Origin: Halobacteriovorax vibrionivorans
Lineage (GTDB): Bacteria > Bdellovibrionota > Bacteriovoracia > Bacteriovoracales > Bacteriovoracaceae
Length of the DNA: 64,000 nucleotides
NCBI RefSeq assembly: GCF_003346865.1
Contig: NZ_QDKL01000001.1
Location: 1,116,001 to 1,180,000, forward strand
Direction of reading: 5' to 3'
The translations under genes were made by a program, and so were the position numbers. The notes beneath the pieces are model-generated. The model was not told the DNA's origin. It made no database searches and worked only from the letters and a program-made list of their open reading frames with translations. Shown piece by piece: positions 52,790-61,187 of the stretch. Each line of letters starts with the position of its first letter. Within the stretch, counting starts at the first letter, position 1.

Positions 52790-55618
52790 ATGTCAAAGAA
52801 ACATGAGCCAGGCATGGCCTATGATATGAAAAAACTGAATAAGATCTTCGCGATCTTTTCACTAGTTCTTTTGGTCACTGTGATTTGGGTTTTTCTCGAT
52901 GATTACTTAAGACCTTGGAAAGCTATTCAAGTCGAAGCAATGAAGATCGAAAAAGAGAAGATTGCTAAAGACATTGCTGAAGAAGAAGCAAAGATTTCAA
53001 AAGAAAAACTTGAGATCTTAGAAAGAGAACTTGAAGTAGCTAAGAAAGCAGTTGCTGAAAAAGAAAAAACAATTGCTGAAGTAAATGAACAACTTCATAA
53101 AATTGAAAAAGAGATTAAGAAAGAACAGATTGTTAATGGTCGTCTTAACTCTGACGTTGCTGCCTTAGCATTTAATTATGGTGTTGCTCATGCTGAGCAC
53201 GCTCCAAATGCTGGTGAGTTATATTCAAAACTTCAGGAAAAGAAGAAGTTATTTGCTGCATCTACAGATCGCAAGAAAGAACTTCAAGCAAGTGAAAAAG
53301 CTCTTAAGAGAAAAGCTGCTTCTTTTAATTCAGATATTGAATCAATTAAGAAGCAGATCAATAGCATCGTAGGACGTAAAGAACTTCTTAAGAAAGCTGA
53401 AGCTAGAAAAGAAGTAACTCCTATTTTCGCTTTAAGAAACTTACCATTTATCGACTTTATGGACCCAACAGTTAAGGTTCAACAAGTTGTACTTGAAAAC
53501 ATTACAGATGATCGTTTCTTTCAACAGGTTCCTAAAGTTGACCGTTGTATGACTTGTCACACATTTATTGATAAGCCTGGTTACGAGAATCAACCAAACC
53601 CACATAAGACACACCCTAACTTAGACTTAATGGTTGGTGCACAAGGTAAGCACCCAATGAAGAAGTTTGGATGTACAGCTTGTCACGGTGGTGAAGGTCA
53701 TAGAGTTAATGACTTCAATGCAGCAGCTCATATGCCTGCTACAGAAGAGCAAAAACAAGAGTGGATTGCTAAGTATAATTGGCATGAGCCACACAAAGTC
53801 CCAATCGTTCAGTTTAGACGTGGTGACTATGAAGCTGGTTGTGTTAAATGTCACTCAGATGTTCAATATATTCCACAAGCAACGACTCTTAATGAAGGAC
53901 GTCGTAACCTTGAAAAATTTGGTTGTTATGCTTGTCACAAAATTGAAGGTTGGGAGCATAAGAGAAAACCAGGTCCAAGTTTAGAGAAGATTGCAGCGAA
54001 AGTTGATAAAGAATTCTTTAAAAATTGGGTATGGGAACCAAAGGCATTCAATAAGCATGCAAAAATGCCTCAGTTCTTCCAAAATGATAATAACTCAACA
54101 CCAGAGTTTACAAAGAAGAATATTGCAGAAGTAAATGCAATGGCCGAACTTATCTATGAGCAATCAGAGAGTTACAAGCCATTCATGAAATACACTGGTG
54201 GTAATAAAGAACGTGGTAAAGAACTTGTTGGTTCTGTTGGATGTTTATCTTGTCACGGCGCTAAGGACTTCCCACTTGAGTCTCAAAAAATTGATGCTCA
54301 TAAAGGGCCATATTTAGATGGAATCGGTTCTAAGATTAAAGATGCTAACTGGATGGTTTCATGGCTTAAAAAACCAAGCCACTTCCAACCAGATACAATC
54401 ATGCCTTCTTTCAGACTTACTGATAGAGAAGCAAATGATATTACTGCTTACTTAATGAGCTTAAAGAATGAAAAATTTGAAAAGCTTAAGTTTGCAAAAA
54501 TGGATAAAGAAGCAAGAGATGAAATGCTTGTTACTTACTTCTCAGCGTTTGACACTGTAGAAGTTGCAAAAGCAAAACTTGCGACAATGAGTGATCATGA
54601 AAGAACAATGGAACTTGGTCGTCGTTCAGTTGGTAAGTACGGTTGTTACTCTTGTCACAGCATTAAAGGATTTGATGGAAGAGCTCCTATTGGTCCTGAA
54701 TTAAGTAAAATTGGTTCTAAGCCTCTAACTCAATTTGGTTTCTCTCATGAGAAAGTTGAGCACTCTAGAGAAGCTTGGATTAAGGCACACTTACTAAACC
54801 CAAGAAGATGGGATAACGGTGTTGATAAGCCATTCAAAGATCTTTTAAGAATGCCTCAATTCCACATGAAAGAAGAAGAGGCCGCAACAATTACAACTGC
54901 TCTAATTGGTATGGTTGATCAAAAAATCCCACTTAAGGGTGTTAAGAGATACGATGCTGATGAAACTGTTGTTAACGAAGGTATGAAAGTTGCTGTTAAA
55001 TACAACTGTATTGGATGTCACCAGATTGATGGACGATTTGGAGATATGCTAGAGATTTACGATGATGTAAATGCTGCACCTCCAAGACTTGTTGAGCAAG
55101 GACATCGTGTACAAGCTGATTGGTTCCATTACTTCTTAGGAAATGTTTATCCAATTAGACCTTTTGTTGATGTAAGAATGCCTTCTTTTGATCTTACTGA
55201 TGAAGAAAAAGAAAAGCTTGTTGATATGTTCCGTGTAAAAGCTGATCAACCTTTCTTTGATAAGAATGAGAAAGTTGTTTGGGAAAGCAAGGAAGAAAGA
55301 CGTGCTGCAGTTAAGTTATTTAATGACCTTGCTTGTACATCTTGTCACACTCAAGGATTCAATAATGATGAAGCACTAGCTCCAGATCTTCGCTACGCTA
55401 AGAGAAGACTTAGAAAGAGCTGGATTAAGAAATGGCTAAGAGGACCAGACCAAATTATGCCTGGTACAACAATGCCTTCTTTCTGGCCTGAAGGTATGGC
55501 AGCTGATCCAGATCTTCTTGATGGAGATGCTGAAAGACAAATTGAAGCTGTTACTAAATACGTTTTAGAATTAGGAAGTGACTTTTACTCACCAGAGCAC
55601 AAGAAGCAGAGTAAATAG
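52790..55618 (+). CDS. Eight-heme membrane-anchored cytochrome c with coiled coil
   Basis: A 942-residue protein: N-terminal membrane helix (residues 13-35), then a long coiled coil (residues about 45-195, rich in Glu, Lys, Ala), then eight CxxCH heme motifs near residues 252, 295, 351, 379, 485, 619, 740 and 849. Several MPxF motifs (for example MPSFRL, MPSFDL, TMPSFW) provide likely Met axial ligands, so these are class I-type domains in series. The gene follows cytochrome b by 30 bases and precedes oxidase subunit III, so it likely carries electrons from the bc complex to the oxidase. No simple monoheme cytochrome c gene is nearby. Confidence 0.93.
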   Translation: MSKKHEPGMAYDMKKLNKIFAIFSLVLLVTVIWVFLDDYLRPWKAIQVEAMKIEKEKIAKDIAEEEAKISKEKLEILERELEVAKKAVAEKEKTIAEVNEQLHKIEKEIKKEQIVNGRLNSDVAALAFNYGVAHAEHAPNAGELYSKLQEKKKLFAASTDRKKELQASEKALKRKAASFNSDIESIKKQINSIVGRKELLKKAEARKEVTPIFALRNLPFIDFMDPTVKVQQVVLENITDDRFFQQVPKVDRCMTCHTFIDKPGYENQPNPHKTHPNLDLMVGAQGKHPMKKFGCTACHGGEGHRVNDFNAAAHMPATEEQKQEWIAKYNWHEPHKVPIVQFRRGDYEAGCVKCHSDVQYIPQATTLNEGRRNLEKFGCYACHKIEGWEHKRKPGPSLEKIAAKVDKEFFKNWVWEPKAFNKHAKMPQFFQNDNNSTPEFTKKNIAEVNAMAELIYEQSESYKPFMKYTGGNKERGKELVGSVGCLSCHGAKDFPLESQKIDAHKGPYLDGIGSKIKDANWMVSWLKKPSHFQPDTIMPSFRLTDREANDITAYLMSLKNEKFEKLKFAKMDKEARDEMLVTYFSAFDTVEVAKAKLATMSDHERTMELGRRSVGKYGCYSCHSIKGFDGRAPIGPELSKIGSKPLTQFGFSHEKVEHSREAWIKAHLLNPRRWDNGVDKPFKDLLRMPQFHMKEEEAATITTALIGMVDQKIPLKGVKRYDADETVVNEGMKVAVKYNCIGCHQIDGRFGDMLEIYDDVNAAPPRLVEQGHRVQADWFHYFLGNVYPIRPFVDVRMPSFDLTDEEKEKLVDMFRVKADQPFFDKNEKVVWESKEERRAAVKLFNDLACTSCHTQGFNNDEALAPDLRYAKRRLRKSWIKKWLRGPDQIMPGTTMPSFWPEGMAADPDLLDGDAERQIEAVTKYVLELGSDFYSPEHKKQSK

Positions 55619-55635
55619 GTAAAGGGAGTTAACAA

Positions 55636-56274
55636 ATGGCAGGACATGCTAATACAAAAGATTTAGTTCATGATGGTGTAATTGCTTACCCTGATGATCC
55701 ACAATTCGGTAAGGCCAGCCCTAATAAACTTGGTATGTGGCTGTTTCTTGGAACAGATGCCATGTCGTTTTCAGGTCTACTAATTGCTTATGCTGTACTT
55801 CGTGCAACTAAGCATTGGCCAAATCCTGTTGAAGCACTTGGTGGTGTTCACCTTTCAGGGATTATGACATTTATTCTTATTTGTTCTTCTGTTTCAATGG
55901 TTATGGCAATTGATGCTGTAAAAATGAGACAACCTAAGCAAATTAGAAATTGGCTTCTAGCAACGATTATTGGTGGAGTTATCTTTCTTGGTATTCAGGC
56001 ATATGAGTATGTTCACTTAATGACTGATATGGGAATGACTTTCTCAACATATGAGCACGGAAATAACCTGTTCTCATCAACATTCTTTGCTATTACTGGT
56101 TTCCACGGTCTTCACGTACTTTCTGGGGTTATTTACCTAATTTATATGTATGTACTAGCACTTAGAGGTCGCTTTGATAAAGGTGATTATGGACTACTTG
56201 AAGTTTGTGGTCTTTTCTGGCACTTTGTTGACCTTGTTTGGATTCTAGTATTCACGTTCATTTACTTAATTTAA
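55636..56274 (+). CDS. Cytochrome c oxidase subunit III
   Basis: A 212-residue polytopic membrane protein with the subunit III signature: LGTDAMSFSGLLIAYAV, the Glu-containing segment in KASPNKLGMWLF, GFHGLHVLSGVIYLI and LFWHFVDLVWILVFTFIYLI at the end. It stabilises the oxidase. Placed after the bc genes, 8 kb apart from subunits II and I. AAAGGGAG precedes the ATG; a strong terminator follows. Confidence 0.95.
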   Translation: MAGHANTKDLVHDGVIAYPDDPQFGKASPNKLGMWLFLGTDAMSFSGLLIAYAVLRATKHWPNPVEALGGVHLSGIMTFILICSSVSMVMAIDAVKMRQPKQIRNWLLATIIGGVIFLGIQAYEYVHLMTDMGMTFSTYEHGNNLFSSTFFAITGFHGLHVLSGVIYLIYMYVLALRGRFDKGDYGLLEVCGLFWHFVDLVWILVFTFIYLI

Positions 56275-56290
56275 TAGAATATATGTAAAA

Positions 56291-56318
56291 AGGGCCCCAG
56301 TTAATCTGGGGCCTTTTT
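56291..56318 (+). terminator. Rho-independent terminator of the bc-coxIII operon
   Basis: Stem GGCCCCAG/CTGGGGCC (56293-56300 with 56306-56313), loop TTAAT, followed by TTTTT. Confidence 0.95.
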
Positions 56319-56373
56319 GTTTTTGGCCAAAATATTAGACGAAATCAATCGAAAAGAGTATAAGGTCAAGTAT

Positions 56374-56604
56374 ATGAAAGCATTTATCGTTCCCTTACTT
56401 ATACTAATAGTCGTTCTATTTTCTGATTATGTGATGGCATGTCCAGGCTGTGCTGGTTCGATGGATAATCCAAAAGATGCTCGTCTCGTGTGGATTTTAG
56501 TTATATTTATTGGGCTAATTTATATTCCATTTTTTATTCTCTATAAAACGATTTACAAATATCGCAAAAATTCAAAAGTTGCTATTGCCAATGAAGAAGA
56601 ATAA
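56374..56604 (+). CDS. Small membrane protein with CPGCAG motif
   Basis: About 76 residues from ATG 56374, after AAGGTCAAG; an in-frame ATG at 56317 lies in the preceding terminator. N-terminal hydrophobic signal (residues 3-20) with MACPGCAGSMDNP just after, and a second hydrophobic helix (near 32-54). The Cys pair may bind copper or be redox-active. It is located next to the DUF420 gene and the oxidase genes, so oxidase biogenesis is a possible role. Not recognised. Confidence 0.75.
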   Translation: MKAFIVPLLILIVVLFSDYVMACPGCAGSMDNPKDARLVWILVIFIGLIYIPFFILYKTIYKYRKNSKVAIANEEE

Positions 56605-57124
56605 CAGCAACTTCATTTATACACTTCTATTTATTTTAAGCGGCTTTATTGCGCTTTTTCTTGTTTGGTTTATTTATTTCAAACCAGAAGCGGCCGTAAA
56701 GTTGTGGTGGGTAGATCATCTTCCACTTGTAAACGCTATCTTAAATACAATTTCGGCGACATTACTTTGTATGGGGTATTACTTTGTAAAAACAAAGAGG
56801 GTTTCCCTTCATATAAAGAGTATGTCAGGTGCGACCGTAACATCAGCACTTTTTCTGATTTCATATCTACTTTATCATCACTATCATGGTGATACGAAAT
56901 TCATCGCACAGGGAATGGTAAGGCCAATTTACTTTGCAATTCTCATCTCTCACGTACTTCTGAGTATTGTGATGTTACCAATGATTTTAATCACTCTTTG
57001 GAACGCTTTTTCTGGAAATTTTTTAAGTCATAGAAAATGGGCAAAGTGGACTTTACCCATTTGGCTTTATGTTTCAGTAACAGGTGTTCTTATTTTTATT
57101 TTCCTAAAGTATCTGAATTTTTAG
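56591..57124 (+). CDS. DUF420 family membrane protein
   Basis: About 177 residues from ATG 56591, which overlaps the end of the preceding gene. Multi-span protein with the DUF420 pattern: HLPLVNAILNTISATLL, VTSALFLISYLLYHHYHGD, RPIYFAILISHVLLSIVMLPMI and LPIWLYVSVTGVLIF. Members occur with cytochrome oxidase operons (CtaG/YozB-like context), consistent with this location. It may help oxidase assembly; exact role is unknown. Its 3' end overlaps the convergent acyltransferase gene. Confidence 0.88.
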   Translation: MKKNNSNFIYTLLFILSGFIALFLVWFIYFKPEAAVKLWWVDHLPLVNAILNTISATLLCMGYYFVKTKRVSLHIKSMSGATVTSALFLISYLLYHHYHGDTKFIAQGMVRPIYFAILISHVLLSIVMLPMILITLWNAFSGNFLSHRKWAKWTLPIWLYVSVTGVLIFIFLKYLNF

Positions 57125-57887
57125 TCGTTCTACGTTTTTCAATATCAAGTCGTGATTTTGGAAGAACCACTTCATGTGGGGCAACTAGAACTTTTTCACC
57201 AATAACGGTGTCACCAAAGATCGATGCTTTCAGTCCTACTGTTGCACCTCTTTTTATTACTGTCGGAGCAATAACGAGATAACCTGCTTGCGCGTAGTGA
57301 GCAAAAATTGTAGCAGAGCCACCAATTGTTACATAGTCTTCAAGAGTGATGAGGCCAGGATCAGATATATTTGTTGTATTGATGACACAATTTTTTCCTA
57401 TTTTCATTCCCATCATTCGATAGAAGAGAATAATAATTGGAGTCGCTTGCCAAAAGTCTAAAACAGTATAACGAACAAGTTGAGTTAAGGCATTGTGATA
57501 GTACCAAGGAAGAGTTTCAAGAGAGATCCAACTTCCTTTAAACGGCTTCATCTTTAATGGATAGAGCCAATTGAAGAAGGGAACAATAAAGATCAACGTT
57601 ATAGTATATGCCCCGTATGACATCACAAAAGCAAGGGACATGGAAAGGCCTTGTACAAGGATATTACTATTGGCAACCATGGCATATGTTTCAGTAAGAA
57701 ATATATAGCCCGGAGTTAATGCAAGTGTAATACAAATTACATAAGTAATTGCCGGAGGTAACATTGCCACGACATATCCAATGGCATTACTTTTTCTAAA
57801 GATATTCTCAAAAAACCTCGCAATTCCCTTTTTGTCAGATGCGCCTGAGCCAAGTTCTTCATGGCTCTTTTTTTCTTTTGTACTCAT
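57096..57887 (-). CDS. Membrane-associated hexapeptide-repeat acyltransferase-like protein
   Basis: A 263-residue protein with hydrophobic segments (near 38-60 and 72-105) and a C-terminal left-handed beta-helix: GMKIGKNCVINTTNISDPGLIT, VTIGGSATIF and GATVGLKASIFGDTVIGEKV. This is the LbetaH fold of acetyltransferases, with a domain order similar to the termini of some NRPS-associated proteins. Substrate unknown. Its stop lies inside the end of the convergent DUF420 gene; it is 8 bases downstream of the kynureninase-like gene, so they form an operon. Confidence 0.82.
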   Translation of the reverse strand: MSTKEKKSHEELGSGASDKKGIARFFENIFRKSNAIGYVVAMLPPAITYVICITLALTPGYIFLTETYAMVANSNILVQGLSMSLAFVMSYGAYTITLIFIVPFFNWLYPLKMKPFKGSWISLETLPWYYHNALTQLVRYTVLDFWQATPIIILFYRMMGMKIGKNCVINTTNISDPGLITLEDYVTIGGSATIFAHYAQAGYLVIAPTVIKRGATVGLKASIFGDTVIGEKVLVAPHEVVLPKSRLDIEKRRTTKNSDTLGK

Positions 57888-57895
57888 TAATCAAC

Positions 57896-59038
57896 CTATT
57901 TGATATTATTAATAATATTTGTAGCCCTTATTATATCATCAATATCTTGGTAAATGCTAAAGCCAAACCTTAAAATATTTTGTCGGTAATCAGTTTCAAT
58001 ACTTTCTTTTCTCAGTTTTTGAGCAAAAGATTCACATTCTTTAGAGTTTGGAAACTCAAAAGCCAGGAAGTGGCCCCTTGTATCCATTGGGATAAGGTTC
58101 TTAGATAGATCAGTATCAGAAATACGATTGAGAAACTCATTCATATTTGTTTTTACGTGATTATGAATTTGTTCTACTGAAATATTCTCTTCTTTCCAAA
58201 GTTGTAAAACTGCATTCATTCGATAAAGGGCAGAGAAGTCCATTGTGGATCCTGCAAAACGAAACCCTTCATTGCTAAAAGGAACCTCATTTTCTTTGTA
58301 GTTTGTTAGTTCTCCCATTTGAGCAAACCAGCCAGTATTCTTGGGTTTAAGTTTCGTGTTTCTTGGTGAAATTAAGAAACAAGATCCTTCTCCTGAACCA
58401 CAATATTTATAACCGCCGGCCATATAGAAAATTCGATCCTCAATGGCCGATAAGTCAGTCGGTAATGCCATGAATCCATGGTAGGCATCGATAACGATGG
58501 GGGCTTTGGTTTTAATTTCGTTAATAAACTCCGTTAAATCTGGAATTGCATAACCAGAATTAAAGAAGACATGACTAATAAAAATTAGGTCGTATTTATT
58601 AGAGTTTGCTTCTTTGATGAAGTCATTTATGAAAGAGTTATCTCTTGTATTTTTTATTTTCGTAACTGATACAATATTTTCTTCTGCAAGCCTATTGATC
58701 TGTCGGTCAAATGAATAAAACTCACTATCTGTTGTTAGGATTTTTGCTCCATTAGGAAAACAAGATAATAAGCGATATGTCAGTTCATGTGTGTTAGGTG
58801 CAAATGTAATTTGCTCTGGACTTGATATGTTTAATATTTCAGCTAATCTCGTTTGAAGCTCGCGAAATGTGTTTGAGAAAAATTCTCCCCATTTATGGTC
58901 TGCGTACTTTGCACTGTCATCCCAATACTGAATCTGTGCCTCTCGCGTGACGTTTGGCCAGTAATGATGTGAATGTGCTGCAAAGTGAAGCTTTCCCTCG
59001 TTTGCTTTTAGAAATTTTGAAAAGTATTTCTTATACAT
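57896..59038 (-). CDS. Kynureninase-like PLP enzyme
   Basis: A 380-residue fold-type I PLP enzyme with the class V layout: FAAHSHHYWPNVTREA near the start, APIVIDAYHGFMALP (Asp binding the cofactor) and the PLP Lys in GGYKYCGSGEGSCFL. It is immediately downstream of tryptophan 2,3-dioxygenase on the same strand, so kynureninase is the best reading, but Cys desulfurase-type or other class V enzymes have the same fold. A formamidase gene is not seen between them. Confidence 0.8.
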   Translation of the reverse strand: MYKKYFSKFLKANEGKLHFAAHSHHYWPNVTREAQIQYWDDSAKYADHKWGEFFSNTFRELQTRLAEILNISSPEQITFAPNTHELTYRLLSCFPNGAKILTTDSEFYSFDRQINRLAEENIVSVTKIKNTRDNSFINDFIKEANSNKYDLIFISHVFFNSGYAIPDLTEFINEIKTKAPIVIDAYHGFMALPTDLSAIEDRIFYMAGGYKYCGSGEGSCFLISPRNTKLKPKNTGWFAQMGELTNYKENEVPFSNEGFRFAGSTMDFSALYRMNAVLQLWKEENISVEQIHNHVKTNMNEFLNRISDTDLSKNLIPMDTRGHFLAFEFPNSKECESFAQKLRKESIETDYRQNILRFGFSIYQDIDDIIRATNIINNIK

Positions 59039-59039
59039 T

Positions 59040-60134
59040 CTAGTCCTTATAATTAAAGTTCATTTCGTCTCGCAGTTCCTGTGGAAGACTTGGCCTTTGA
59101 GATCTTGGAATTAAAAATGTTGAAAGATTAAATAAATCAATGAATGACCTGTTATTTTCAGCGGCATCTCTTAAGTATTGATGTCCAGATGATCCACCTG
59201 TTCCAATCTTAGTTCCTAGCATTCTGTGGGCCATTAATGCGTGCTTATATCTCCACGTTGTAAAATTCTCATCAATATCCATAAGGTGGGAAAGTATTGT
59301 ATATGGAAGAGTTAGAATCGGCTCATCTCGATAGAGAAGCACAAATAAAGCATTAAGAGTTGCTTTTTGTGAGAGTCTACGCTTGCCCTCTTTGACAAGA
59401 TTGGCATATTTCTCTTCATTAAATAGAGTATCAAAAGTTTCTCTCGTACTTTGTAGATTTGCTTTTTGAATCTCAAGTGCTTTAGGAGTCATATTTGCAA
59501 CATTACTAAAAATCGTAATTTCATCCCCACAGAGCATATCTTCTACGCAAGCTTGGTATTCTTTCCAAAAATCAAAATCTTCTTTAAAAGTAAATGGCAT
59601 TCTTTCTAGCCATTTTTCAAGAGCTGAAAATAAAGTGTCTTCTTTTTCAATTTTTAAAAGTCTTTCTTGATCTTGTTTATTTAATCGACCAAGAAAGTAT
59701 TCTCGATCCACTTCCTTACGGTCACTTGTTGATAACCCAAGTAAAATCTCAATTTCTCTAAACTGAACACTTTGAAAACCAGAAGCTGGAACAAGAAGCT
59801 CTCTAAACTCAAGGAAGTCCATCGGAGTCATTGTTTCCATGACTTCTAATTGACCAAGTAGTAATGTTTGAATCTTTTTAATTCTTTCTAATCGAGAAGA
59901 TACCGTTGAAAGTACTGACTCTTGAACTTTTTCAACTGAGAAAATTTTCTTTATTGAGTTGAGCTCGTGTAGAATCTGTTTAAACCATAATTCATATACT
60001 TGATGCACTAGTATAAATAGTGTTTCATCGTGGGCCTCGTCACCATATTTTTTTGACAGAGGATTTTGAGTATCGAGTAATTTATTTAATTCTAAATAGT
60101 CACCGTAATAGACAGGTCCTTGATTTTTGTGCAT
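59040..60134 (-). CDS. kynA: Tryptophan 2,3-dioxygenase
   Basis: A 364-residue heme dioxygenase: VYYGDYLELNKLLDTQ, DETLFILVHQVYELWFKQIL, RELLVPASGFQSVQFREIE, and near the C-terminus RYKHALMAHRMLGTKIG with GTGGSSGHQYLRDA, the conserved heme-His and substrate loop. It opens the indole ring of tryptophan to N-formylkynurenine, first step of the kynurenine route. One base separates it from the next gene. Confidence 0.95.
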   Translation of the reverse strand: MHKNQGPVYYGDYLELNKLLDTQNPLSKKYGDEAHDETLFILVHQVYELWFKQILHELNSIKKIFSVEKVQESVLSTVSSRLERIKKIQTLLLGQLEVMETMTPMDFLEFRELLVPASGFQSVQFREIEILLGLSTSDRKEVDREYFLGRLNKQDQERLLKIEKEDTLFSALEKWLERMPFTFKEDFDFWKEYQACVEDMLCGDEITIFSNVANMTPKALEIQKANLQSTRETFDTLFNEEKYANLVKEGKRRLSQKATLNALFVLLYRDEPILTLPYTILSHLMDIDENFTTWRYKHALMAHRMLGTKIGTGGSSGHQYLRDAAENNRSFIDLFNLSTFLIPRSQRPSLPQELRDEMNFNYKD

Positions 60135-60230
60135 ATTGACTCCTATAGAGAAATACTATCCTATCCCATCGAAATTGGAAATTATTGATAGCTAATGTTG
60201 GGTAAAGAAGTTGTAAAAGTAGAAGACATA

Positions 60231-61187
60231 ATGATGGATAAGAATCGATTTAAAAAGTTTTTGCCTATAGTCATAATCACCGTTTTTACATTGATTTTCA
60301 TTGGAGGAATGGTTCGTAGTACTGGTGCAGGTATGGGATGCCCTGATTGGCCGACCTGTTTTGGAAAAGTCATTCCACCTACTAGTGTTGATCAACTTCC
60401 TGATGATTATCGTACACGTTTTTCTAAACCAGGACGAATTGTTGCAGTTTTTAATCCTGTACATACTTGGACGGAATACTTCAACCGTATGGCCGGAGTT
60501 TGGACTGGTATCGCTTCAATTATTTTATTCGTCTTATCTTTTGCCTATAAGAAGGATAATAAGAAAGTTGTCTGGCTTGCAGGACTTTCCTTATTCTTAG
60601 TTGTTTTAAATGGAGGAGTCGGAGCAATGGTTGTCCGCTCTCATCTTCATCCAAATGTCATCACTGTTCATATGCTACTGACAATCTTTCTAACCTTTGC
60701 TTTGGCACAGCTGAAATATGAAACTAAGCCAATTTCATTTGAACGAAATTATAATGTTGATAAGTACAAAGATTATTTATGGGTTTTAGTTACTTTTCTC
60801 GTAATCCAGGTTGTCCTAGGGACACAGGTAAGAGAGCAGATTGATGTGATCACAAATACTGAGCCAAATTTAGCACGTACTAATTGGCTTGAGAGACTTG
60901 ATATGATTTTTTATATCCATCGCTCATTCTCGATTCTAATACTTTTAGGCTTCTCATATACTCTGCGAAGAATTATGCAGGAATTTCAAGACCATGCATT
61001 TGTCCAAAGAAAGTGTATTTCTATCATGTTAACGCTGATAGGAGTGGTTGCTGCGGGTGTAATTTTAGCATACTTAGCATTTCCGGCCGTAGCTCAGCCT
61101 ATACACCTACTCTTTGCAATCTTACTCACATACTTTATATATGAGTTAATCGTAATTTTAAAAAAAGCAAAACAGGTGAGTGTATAA
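60231..61187 (+). CDS. ctaA: Heme A synthase (CtaA/COX15 family)
   Basis: About 318 residues with eight membrane helices. N-terminal GGMVRSTGAGMGCPDWPTCFGK, typical of CtaA, and paired His ligands in HTWTEYFNRMAG, HSHLHPNVITVHML, HRSFSILI and HLLFAILL. It oxidises heme O to heme A for the aa3 oxidase. I favour a start near ATG 60231/60234; a longer in-frame start at 60195 is possible. Overlaps nothing; its end abuts the next gene. Confidence 0.93.
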   Translation: MMDKNRFKKFLPIVIITVFTLIFIGGMVRSTGAGMGCPDWPTCFGKVIPPTSVDQLPDDYRTRFSKPGRIVAVFNPVHTWTEYFNRMAGVWTGIASIILFVLSFAYKKDNKKVVWLAGLSLFLVVLNGGVGAMVVRSHLHPNVITVHMLLTIFLTFALAQLKYETKPISFERNYNVDKYKDYLWVLVTFLVIQVVLGTQVREQIDVITNTEPNLARTNWLERLDMIFYIHRSFSILILLGFSYTLRRIMQEFQDHAFVQRKCISIMLTLIGVVAAGVILAYLAFPAVAQPIHLLFAILLTYFIYELIVILKKAKQVSV

